DNA of 64,000 nucleotides from the NCBI RefSeq assembly GCF_038622445.1, contig NZ_CP152019.1, forward strand, positions 3,570,501 to 3,634,500, given 5' to 3'. The position numbers were made by a program, and so were the translations under genes. Below are positions 16,954 to 24,595 of this stretch, one piece after another (the stretch's first letter is position 1; each line of letters begins with the position of its first letter). A model generated the notes under the pieces. That model was not told the DNA's origin. It did no database searches and saw only the letters and a list, made by a program, of their open reading frames with translations. The DNA comes from Sporosarcina sp. FSL K6-1522. Its GTDB lineage: Bacteria > Bacillota > Bacilli > Bacillales_A > Planococcaceae.

Positions 16954-17104
16954 AATGTAACGGAATATCGTTATTTAGGTTATAGAATTCAGGACTTAAT
17001 GTCCGTATAAATGAAATGACGAAATCTTTATACGGGTATTACATGGGTTATATATGTCACAGATTGAATAATGGATTCATTCGTCACTGGATATCACCAA
17101 AATA

Positions 17105-17551
17105 TCATTTAATTTTATTTTTTATTATGTCGATATAACCTTGATACGTTTCCTTCTGTTCATCGAACATCCAAACATCTGCTAAATCTATTAAGTTGTT
17201 TTTTTCAACATTTTCAATCATTCTATCTAATTTACTCTTATATGCTGAGAGCGCTTCCGAACTAATAGATGACAATTTTTCCATCAATTCGATTGAATCA
17301 ATATCAGCATAGAAAGGTGTGTTCTGTCCATCAATCCTTTCAATAATTTCAAATGTTGCCAAATCTTTAAAAACATCTTGTCTAATACAACGAATCAAAT
17401 CAAAGTTTGCTAACTCACGCAGACACTTATTGGTAATTTTCAAGTGCCATACAGGTAGTGACATATCGGAATACTGAGTTGCATTTTGTATTACACCTTC
17501 ATATTCTTCATTAGTCAAAAACTCTTTTAATATTATTTTTCTATTAATCAT
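17105..17551 (-). CDS. CDI-type immunity protein (CdiI-like)
   Basis: From the ATG behind GGAG the protein has 148 residues: MINRKIILKEFLTNEEYEGV, then LPVWHLKITNKCLRELANFD and LIRCIRQDVFKDLATFEIIE. The 'ELANFDLxRCIRQ' element is characteristic of small proteins annotated as contact-dependent growth inhibition immunity proteins. It overlaps the 3' end of the preceding toxin remnant, as expected for a coupled pair. Confidence 0.65.
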   Translation of the reverse strand: MINRKIILKEFLTNEEYEGVIQNATQYSDMSLPVWHLKITNKCLRELANFDLIRCIRQDVFKDLATFEIIERIDGQNTPFYADIDSIELMEKLSSISSEALSAYKSKLDRMIENVEKNNLIDLADVWMFDEQKETYQGYIDIIKNKIK

Positions 17552-18000
17552 ATACATTACTCCAATCACTATTTAGGTGGATACACTCCGCCATTGGAGG
17601 CAAACATCTCTTCAATTTTTTTATCGTAGCGTTTACCTCATTCAACTTAGATGTGTAAAGTTGTCGAAGTTCATGATCCATATTAGAATTTTTGAGCATC
17701 CCTTCCCAACTTCGATTCAAATCAACTAAACCACGATATGCGTCTGAAACTAATAGCCATTGCTTGGCCACCTCCTCCGATGTGATGATGAAGTACAGGC
17801 TTCCCTCTTAATCCATTAACATCATATTGAGGTAAATTTATCCCGAATACAACATCATTCACAATGGCCCAACCATTATTAAGATTTTTTATATTAGCAT
17901 CGCTAAAATATTCAGGGTGTAAAACGATGCCTTCTAGGAATTCACCAACAAAGACGGTACGCACATCAGTAAGCGTAAAACTATACCATGCTTTTCCCAC
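17544..18000 (-). pseudogene. HNH-type toxin tip (LHHHIGGGGQA group), frameshifted
   Basis: The first frame (17722-18000) reads LNNGWAIVNDVVFGINLPQY, then GLRGKPVLHHHIGGGGQA, matching the tip at 5298. The following sequence is in another frame (17544-17771, AKQWLLVSDAYRGLVDLNRS ... MAECIHLNSDW) and overlaps the immunity start. The two halves may come from different tips joined at the GGGGQA codons. There is no linker sequence upstream. Confidence 0.55.
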
Positions 18001-18013
18001 CTAAATATTTCAA

Positions 18014-18079
18014 GTAAAAAACACCTACAAATTAATTCGGTCTAAATCTTTGTCCGAACTTTCAAATGTAGGTATTTTT
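18014..18079. terminator. Recurrent long hairpin (ACACCTACA family), second copy
   Basis: Nearly identical to 2937-3001, with the same outer (AACACCTACAAATT) and inner (TTCGG/CCGAA) pairings. It lies upstream of the tip at 17544 and downstream of the TPR genes. Nothing else is recognisable in 18080-18273. Confidence 0.55.
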
Positions 18080-18273
18080 ATTTCGCCTCATTCATTTTTG
18101 TTTCTCTAAAGAATACAGGCTAGGTACTTTTTATTCAGGCACATAGTTAAGAACGTCCTAATCCAAGGTTATTCACATCCAGTAGTCGCAACAAACGTGT
18201 TAGTTCAAACAAGATTGTTTAAACTCACACGTTTGAATAAGTGACTATAAATTAATATATTAGCCCGCGCCCA

Positions 18274-18696
18274 TTAATTTTTGAAAAATTTTAGATATTT
18301 TATATCCTCTGGATCCCCAAAACATCTACCTTCTGATTTACTATTAGCAATGCTGAAAAATTCTTTTGCTATTTCTAAATCACCTAATTCAAACGCAACT
18401 GTTCCTGAAATAAATTCCTTATTACCTGAATCTATACGTGCAAATCCAGTTAAAAATATTTTATCCGACCACTCCTTTGCTTTTTTAAAATCTTTTATTA
18501 TAAAACAAGTTTGAATAATGTCCTTCACTAAATGATAACTTTCTTCACAATAAATACCTTTCGGTTCAGGAATTAAACCCCAAGCCTCTTCTAATAACAA
18601 AATAGAGTCATAGTAGCTCCCATTATTAAATTGTTCATCACTTTTATCCAAAAGTTTTCTAAATATCTCTTTTACAGGTGATTGCAATACGGCCAT
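18274..18696 (-). CDS. TPR-like protein, probable second immunity gene of the GH-E module
   Basis: A 140-residue helical protein with TPR-like pairs (FRKLLDKSDEQFNNGSYYDS ... LLLEEAW; AKEWSDKIF; FELGDLEIAKEFFSIAN). It lies 11 bases after another TPR protein gene in the GH-E toxin module. No membrane segment or signal is visible. Whether it blocks the toxin or a variant of it is unknown. Confidence 0.6.
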   Translation of the reverse strand: MAVLQSPVKEIFRKLLDKSDEQFNNGSYYDSILLLEEAWGLIPEPKGIYCEESYHLVKDIIQTCFIIKDFKKAKEWSDKIFLTGFARIDSGNKEFISGTVAFELGDLEIAKEFFSIANSKSEGRCFGDPEDIKYLKFFKN

Positions 18697-18707
18697 TTTT
18701 ATCCTCC

Positions 18708-19124
18708 TCAGATCATATCCTTAATCAATTCAAAATATTTATCATCCTCGCTAAAGAATATCTTATAGCCTTCTAACATGTAGCCCCTTAACAAATACTC
18801 CTTAGCTTTATCAATCTCTCCACACTCAAACAAACTCTCTCCAAGTCTCATTAAAATAAATGGATTTGAAATCCCATCTGGACAGTTTAAAGCATTATAA
18901 AGATTGCTTTTCGCCATTTGGTAGTCACCATCTAAAAAATAAGTGTCTCCTAATGCGGTATAGATCCATGTACTTGTATCCCAGTTGTTCTTCGGTAACG
19001 GCACCAAATCCAGGGCCTCTGTAAAGCTTTCTATTGCACTACTCATTTGTCCTTGTTCAACAAAAGCATCCCCCACTTTACATAAGTGTACAATTTCTTC
19101 ATATACCTGATTATCTAGTTCCAA
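18708..19124 (-). CDS. Tetratricopeptide-repeat immunity protein
   Basis: This 138-residue protein has three clear TPR motifs: GDAFVEQGQMSSAIESFTEA, YTALGDTYFLDGDYQMAKSN and RLGESLFECGEIDKAKEYLL. It begins 20 bases after the stop of the GH-E nuclease tip behind AGGAGG. Small TPR proteins are common in immunity positions next to GH-E toxins, so it is the likely primary inhibitor. Confidence 0.7.
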   Translation of the reverse strand: MELDNQVYEEIVHLCKVGDAFVEQGQMSSAIESFTEALDLVPLPKNNWDTSTWIYTALGDTYFLDGDYQMAKSNLYNALNCPDGISNPFILMRLGESLFECGEIDKAKEYLLRGYMLEGYKIFFSEDDKYFELIKDMI

Positions 19125-19144
19125 TAGTAATTCCCTCCTAATAA

Positions 19145-20011
19145 TTATTTAATTGGCGGCAAGTAGGTTTCAGTTAATTCCCCACCTGCGGATCGGTTTA
19201 AACTATAATGATCTAATACATAATTATTGGAGTCTAGCATCCATTCTCTAACCTCCGGAGACTTTGCTCCATAATGTTTACCCGTGCTGTTCCACCACGA
19301 AACTGCATCAGTTAAATGAGCCATATCTGCTTCATTTAGAGGGTACCATTTTCCATCGCTGGCCACAAATTCCGTTCTACCATTACGAGTAGTTCGAATT
19401 TTTGGAGGATCCTCATTTTTCATTCTCTCTATTACTTCTTTACCAGTTCTAGAGGATTTCCCAGGTGTAGCACCCATATATTCCGAACGCCTAGAGAGGC
19501 CGCTTGCTTCAGGTAAACCCACTTCTTTGTTACTTGCGTACCCCCCGTCAGGTCGGTGCCATCTTCCACTTGCATCTTGATAATAACCTTTAGGAACATT
19601 ACCCTTAGCCCCAACATCGATATTTCCACTTTTTATATTCGTAGGGATATCCATTTTGGCAAATGGCATATTAAATGCAAAGGCATCTGTACCCGTTCGG
19701 TAATAATTAGTAGATAAAAGATCTAGTTGATTTTGTGTTTTGCCCAGTGAACTGCTGACGACATCCTGGTAAATTGGCGAATAGGTGGACGTCACATTCT
19801 CTGTACTTACCACATTTCTTACTTGATATAAATCCTTTCCTTTTACGGCGAATTTCCCACCCGTACTTGCCCAGCCCGCAACGGGTATCATCGCCCCAAA
19901 TGAAAGGGCCGCATTCGTTGCATCTCCTCGGACTGAATAGATGATTCCGTTTGCGCCATCCGCCACTTCACCAACAACAGGGACAAGCCCGGCAATGTCT
20001 AAGACACTCAA
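19145..20011 (-). CDS. Orphan LXG linker with GH-E family HNH nuclease tip
   Basis: The frame begins inside the TG linker (SVLDIAGLVPVVGEVADGAN, TTG start, no ribosome site) and keeps the whole linker up to KMDIPTNIKSGNIDV. The tip follows with PKGYYQDASGRWHRPDGGYA, then KWYPLNEADMAHLTDAVSWW and NSTGKHYG ... NNYVLDHYSLNRSAGG, the GH-E (HNH/Endo VII) pattern with conserved H and NRS. A group II intron fragment replaces the head, and about 15 linker bases are deleted at the junction. It cannot be secreted as it stands but can donate its tip. Confidence 0.8.
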   Translation of the reverse strand: MSVLDIAGLVPVVGEVADGANGIIYSVRGDATNAALSFGAMIPVAGWASTGGKFAVKGKDLYQVRNVVSTENVTSTYSPIYQDVVSSSLGKTQNQLDLLSTNYYRTGTDAFAFNMPFAKMDIPTNIKSGNIDVGAKGNVPKGYYQDASGRWHRPDGGYASNKEVGLPEASGLSRRSEYMGATPGKSSRTGKEVIERMKNEDPPKIRTTRNGRTEFVASDGKWYPLNEADMAHLTDAVSWWNSTGKHYGAKSPEVREWMLDSNNYVLDHYSLNRSAGGELTETYLPPIK

Positions 20012-20023
20012 GTACCTTATATA

Positions 20024-20361
20024 GAAAAGCTAACACTTGGACAATGGCCTTGTTGAATCAAACGATCTGACGCGGTAGGAATACCTAATAAACGCACGCC
20101 ACTATCAGGTTTCGGGATTTCGCCCCTGCGGACAGGCTCCGGTTCATAGGTTCCCTGAAGAAGTTCCATTTTCATAGTTTCCCAGTGTTCTATGATGTGC
20201 TCTCGTAGGTTTTGTACAGGTATTCCGTCAATATCACGGCCCCCTTTATTACGTTCCACTAACATTAGTTGCGCCTCTTTCCGTGAACAACAATTCTTCT
20301 TATGCCAGTTCTGCTTCACCATCTTGAAGTCCCACATGGAATTCACCACTTCCTCCTTCAA
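20024..20361 (-). pseudogene. Group II intron reverse transcriptase/maturase, N-terminal relic
   Basis: The segment encodes LVERNKGGRDIDGIPVQNLR, then WETMKMELLQGTYEPEPVRR, EIPKPDSGVRLLGIPT and SDRLIQQ, the RT-0/RT-1 region of LtrA-type maturases. The usual catalytic YADD and the maturase and endonuclease domains are absent. After LIQQ the sequence is out of frame. Confidence 0.8.
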
Positions 20362-20660
20362 GCATGCCCTTGATTATCTGTGTTCTTCGTAGGTTACCGA
20401 ATTGTTCTCTCTAAATTATTCAGCCCTTCCCATCCTTCTCGAGTTCGAATTATACTATGGCTTCTGCTAACTTCTGACTGTTCAGCTACCTATCACTGAA
20501 TAGATTCCCAAGTGTACTTGACATATCAATCAAACCTCCCCAGAACGTCGTCTTTCCCTCCCACCTATCTGCTTCATTTACTACGTATGACCTTCGGCAG
20601 AAAGGGCTTCGCTTTGTTATGTAAACTCCCCCAGTCATATATAGCCTTAACTTGCACACT
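20024..20660 (-). mobile_element. Group II intron fragment
   Basis: On the minus strand the intron RNA 5' region (20362-20660; GCTGAACAGTCAGAAGTTAG and CAGAAGCCATAGTAT are typical of bacterial group II intron domain I) leads into the N terminus of its reverse transcriptase. All of the RT after about 110 residues and the intron 3' half (domains V-VI) are missing. The element is dead and abuts the LXG linker at about 20012. Confidence 0.75.
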
Positions 20661-20678
20661 ATAGACTACGCCCAGCGC

Positions 20679-20716
20679 AAAAAAAACCTTGAAAGGCTGT
20701 AGCCAATCAAGGTTTA
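20679..20716 (-). terminator. Module-separating terminator (CCTTGA/TCAAGG family)
   Basis: AAAAAACCTTGAAAGG ... CCAATCAAGGTTTA lies directly downstream of the immunity gene 20722-21228. It closely resembles the hairpin at 1881-1919, including the loop-side AAAGGC. Confidence 0.7.
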
Positions 20717-20721
20717 CAAGT

Positions 20722-21228
20722 CTATTCTACACAAACCTGAATAATTTCTTTGGGTACAGATTCAAAAATCAATACTTCTGGCTTTGGATAAGGCTTCTTT
20801 ATCAAATAGTCTTCAAGTGTCATCATACTATTCCAGTATAGTTCAATCCAATATTCAATAGTTTCTCCAGTATCAAAATTTAATGCTTCCTCATCAAAAT
20901 CTTTATAATCCTCATAGAATGCTTGGTCATAGATTGAAAGGGAAATATCACCATCAAATACTAGGATTTTATCCGTAAATATAGGAAAGCTAAAAGATTT
21001 GGAAAAACGATTGGTCATGTCAACACCTATCGCTTCTTTAAAGTTAAGCCAATCAGGTGTATTGGAGGGTCTTAATAGTTCCGTTATCTCAAATTTCACT
21101 CTGCCACCATTACTATATCTATTATTTGACTTAGTAGAATATTTAATGCCACCAATCATGACTTCTTCCGGCGAAACATGATATTCGTGATTTTCAGGAA
21201 AATATGCATGATACAACAAATTACTCAA
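20722..21228 (-). CDS. Probable immunity protein of unknown family
   Basis: A 168-residue soluble acidic protein (EVMIGGIKYSTKSNNRYSNG, then KILVFDGDISLSIYDQAFYE and ETIEYWIELYWNSMMTLEDY). I do not recognise it. It lies 21 bases after a toxin gene and before a terminator, the position of immunity genes in this locus, and has no membrane segment. Confidence 0.6.
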   Translation of the reverse strand: MSNLLYHAYFPENHEYHVSPEEVMIGGIKYSTKSNNRYSNGGRVKFEITELLRPSNTPDWLNFKEAIGVDMTNRFSKSFSFPIFTDKILVFDGDISLSIYDQAFYEDYKDFDEEALNFDTGETIEYWIELYWNSMMTLEDYLIKKPYPKPEVLIFESVPKEIIQVCVE

Positions 21229-21249
21229 AGTATCTCACCTACTTAATAT

Positions 21250-22407
21250 TTATTTTCTTGGAACATAAGGAAAATGTGAGCTTCTCGTTGGGTCACCTAG
21301 GTTTTCAAATACCCTATGACTTCCAGTCGGTGTATCAGGTGTACTGATATTCCCGTCAAATTCTTTATAATACTTAGTTATTTTGTTTGGATTTGGATTA
21401 TTAGGATTTGGCCAGTTTGAATAAGCTTTATCAGGATTAGTCATTGTTTCTTGTCTTAACTTGTCTACATCCACATCTTCTCCATATTGTGACCTATTGG
21501 GAGTAGATGGTCTACTTGGGTCATACATATGTTTTTCAGAATGTGGCTTGACAAAGTCTTTAGGTTCGCTACCACCACCTGGTTTTGTAGGTACTGAAGC
21601 ATTACCTATGCCCTTAGCCCCGACATCCACATTCTTTATTTCAGCCTTGACATCTCCACTTCTAATACTCGTAGGGATATCCATTTTTGCAAATGGCATA
21701 TTAAATGCAAAGGCATCTGTACCCGTTCGGTAATAATTAGTAGCTAAAAGATCTAGTTGATTTTGAGTTTTGCCCAGTGAGCTGCCGATGACATCTTGGT
21801 AAATTGGTGAATAGATGGACGTTACGTGCTCTGTACTTACCACATTTCTTACTTGATATAAATCCTTTCCTTTTACGGCGAATTTTCCACCCGTACTTGC
21901 CCAGCCAGCAACGGGTATCATCGCCCCAAATGAAAGGGCCGCATTCGTTGCATCTCCTCGGACTGAATAGATGATTCCATTTGCGCCATCCGCTACTTCC
22001 CCAACAACAGGGACAAGCCCGGCAATATCCAAGACAAACTGAAAAGTATCCAGCACCTTATTCTCTTTCGGTTTATCGACTGTAACGCTCTTTTCTTTAT
22101 ATTCAACCTTGGACACTACTTCATAGAAAACTGTTTGGCCTTCAACATACTCTTTAATGAGTAAACTATTTTCATATGCATGATATTTTACATTTTCCCC
22201 TACGTTTTCTCCAATAGTCTCTACTTTCTTTCCTTCAAGGTTTCGGAATGTGCCCGCAGTAATCATCGTACCGATCAGCTGCTCTTGTTCCTTTATCCAT
22301 AATTCACCAGGATTTAAGTACACTTTTGGGAACAATTCCGTTCTAATTTCTCTTCCTAGGTCCTGATGAATATTCCGTCTATACAGATCAAAGTTTATGG
22401 GGTACAA
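21250..22407 (-). CDS. N-truncated LXG toxin with probable BECR-type RNase tip
   Basis: This 385-codon frame starts at the alternative head junction (YPINFDLYRRNIHQDLG, TTG start), then carries the mid-region, TG linker and a tip. The tip reads VKPHSEKHMYDPSRPSTPNR, then SQYGEDVDVDKLRQETM and ITKYYKEFDGNISTPDTPTG, ending HFPYVPRK. A leading H.EKH, S.Y and a final 'FPY' are the pattern of small BECR-fold RNase tips, but the assignment is by resemblance only. The first 200 LXG residues are absent. Confidence 0.65.
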   Translation of the reverse strand: MYPINFDLYRRNIHQDLGREIRTELFPKVYLNPGELWIKEQEQLIGTMITAGTFRNLEGKKVETIGENVGENVKYHAYENSLLIKEYVEGQTVFYEVVSKVEYKEKSVTVDKPKENKVLDTFQFVLDIAGLVPVVGEVADGANGIIYSVRGDATNAALSFGAMIPVAGWASTGGKFAVKGKDLYQVRNVVSTEHVTSIYSPIYQDVIGSSLGKTQNQLDLLATNYYRTGTDAFAFNMPFAKMDIPTSIRSGDVKAEIKNVDVGAKGIGNASVPTKPGGGSEPKDFVKPHSEKHMYDPSRPSTPNRSQYGEDVDVDKLRQETMTNPDKAYSNWPNPNNPNPNKITKYYKEFDGNISTPDTPTGSHRVFENLGDPTRSSHFPYVPRK

Positions 22408-24595
22408 CCTTCATGAGCTAGGAATTTCAGTGAAGCATCATCCATGTCATCCAAAGTTTAAATTTGATTAAAATTGTATATTCAATTCTTCTCGAATCAC
22501 CTTTTATAAATATTCTTCAAAACTTCTTGCTATTATTTTTTTCACCAAAATCAAAGTTAAATGTAGTGATTTCTGTATTAGAAGAATTAAACCTGCTGGA
22601 TTCCCTACACCATCGATTTCAATAACGTTAAAATTCTCATGCCCTTCAAGATGAATATTTCTAAACTGTAGAGACCTCTCCAATACTTAAATTGCGGCAC
22701 CCTTGAAACTAATCTGTTGTATATTTTTAACCAGCTACGGACATTTGGCGCAAGCTCTTCCCTTGCTTTGGGCCTACAAAAAAACAGTGGCAGTCGAATT
22801 TCCCAACTACCACCATTTTATCATTCATTCCATTCAACTTACTTTACATCTTTAATAATAACTTCATATACCTCTTCAATAGCTCCATCTACCGGCACCA
22901 ATGCGTAATAACTCTGATCATTATCTAACATAAATTGAACCAACTTTGTGTCTGTATGCTTCCAATGATTTTTCATACTTGGATAGTAGTCTTCCAAATC
23001 ATCTTTATAATCCAATTGCAATATAAATTCTTTTTCTGTCATTGCAAAAACAATTAAAGTACCCAGAAGATTTTTTTGCTTATTTTCTTCTTCATACTCT
23101 TCGAATAAGAACCAGATTTGGCCTAACCCTATTGATTGTTTGTATTTTTCGTAAAAACTACGATCATCCATTATCTTATAATCATGGATCAACTCATTAA
23201 CAGATGCGTGCCATTTTATTGGAATCATCTTTTCCAACGAAGGATTATTGTCAATTCCTTCTTGTCCTTCTTCCACCTCTTCAATGTCATCCTCATTGCT
23301 GTATTTACTCATGGAGATAGGTTTGAATTTCATTGTATTCTTGTAATGCGCCAAATCGTACGGATAGCGATTATGATTGATGAGGCTGGCATCATCAAGT
23401 TCTAGTATCTTTGCTAGTGCTGCTGTTTCAAAGCTCCAAAAACCTACATATCCCGGTTCTTTATGCGCATTCTTCCATCCGTAATCATAATGGCCTTTTA
23501 ACCATTCTTTCTCCATATACGCTTGCATTCGTTTAGATGCTGCTTTCTTATCCGTTTGCGCAAGTTCTATAATTTCTCTCGTTTTTGCATATGGATTTTC
23601 TTCAAAATAAACATTGGAGATTTTTGTCCAACCAATATCACTAGCATATAATAAAAAATCAATAACGGAATCATTCATATTTTCCTTCACAACTAACTTA
23701 CTTAATCGTTCTAGATTCTTTTTATCCGTTTCTAGTAATATTCCTAAAGAAACCATCCAAAGCAGATCTAAATATCCAACTTCCCTAGTCCCTATATGCT
23801 CTAAATTATCAATTGCATGGTGAAAATCTTCTTCTATTGTATTGACGTCTTCTCCCAAAGAATACTTTGCCCTAATATCCTCCATCTCATATCTAAAATT
23901 CCTTAAATATCTTGCTTCTATAATACTTTTATTATCCTTAGGTTTTCTTTGAATACCATTTCTCTCGTCTTCTTCAAAGCTTTTAATATCCTCTATATTC
24001 TTGTTGCTAAACTTTTTATTATATTCTATTCCTTCTTTACATTTTTCTTCTATACATAGACAATCTCTCATTATATTTGATTCCTCCCCACTTCTGAATT
24101 AAGGCCAGTCTCCAATTATGTTCCCCTTGTCATCTAGCTTATATGTTTTTACATTCCCATTACTATCAACTTTTGATAGTACTCTTTCAACTTGACCATC
24201 TTCCAATGCTTCTGTGATTTTTTCTGCTAATTCTTTATCTCCGTCAACCGCTTTCAATATTCTACTTCTTTTAGTTTTCTCACCAGTCAACCAATCATCT
24301 GACATTTGCGGTCCATCTTTAGCTGTTTTTCCTAGTTGAGAACTACCAAACTTCGCTTCATCAATTACATATTTGATAGGTGATTCCACATTTGCATTTT
24401 CATATAATCCGTCAATCCCATGTACGATCTTATCATCTATGCTTGATGGTGCACCCCTGCCTATTGGCTTCAGGTCATATTCAGCATCTTTTAAGCTTTG
24501 ATTGTTTACCAGATTATCAGATGATATGATTTCACCATAATTACCTTTTTGTTTATTTGTAGCTGTTTTCGCATCAAAGTCGGCCACACTTGTTT
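22405..24595. repeat. Segmental duplication, copy B (PoNi plus intact PoNe tip)
   Basis: Near-identical partner of 14656-16845, here attached to the complete LXG head. The 22408-22838 gap contains the same degraded sequence as copy A, with small indels, and no gene I can support. Confidence 0.8.
22839..24071 (-). CDS. PoNe immunity protein (PoNi, DUF1910/DUF1911), copy B
   Basis: A 410-residue protein of the same family as the gene at 15089, with DUF1910 helices in the first half and DUF1911 (KRMQAYMEKEWLKGHYDYGW and VGFWSFETAALAKILELDDA) in the second. It is 27 bases downstream of the complete LXG-PoNe toxin and should be its cognate cytoplasmic inhibitor. The N-terminal 45 residues (KKFSNKNIEDIKSFEEDERN) differ from copy A, while the rest differs by a handful of residues. 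Confidence 0.9.
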   Translation of the reverse strand: MRDCLCIEEKCKEGIEYNKKFSNKNIEDIKSFEEDERNGIQRKPKDNKSIIEARYLRNFRYEMEDIRAKYSLGEDVNTIEEDFHHAIDNLEHIGTREVGYLDLLWMVSLGILLETDKKNLERLSKLVVKENMNDSVIDFLLYASDIGWTKISNVYFEENPYAKTREIIELAQTDKKAASKRMQAYMEKEWLKGHYDYGWKNAHKEPGYVGFWSFETAALAKILELDDASLINHNRYPYDLAHYKNTMKFKPISMSKYSNEDDIEEVEEGQEGIDNNPSLEKMIPIKWHASVNELIHDYKIMDDRSFYEKYKQSIGLGQIWFLFEEYEEENKQKNLLGTLIVFAMTEKEFILQLDYKDDLEDYYPSMKNHWKHTDTKLVQFMLDNDQSYYALVPVDGAIEEVYEVIIKDVK

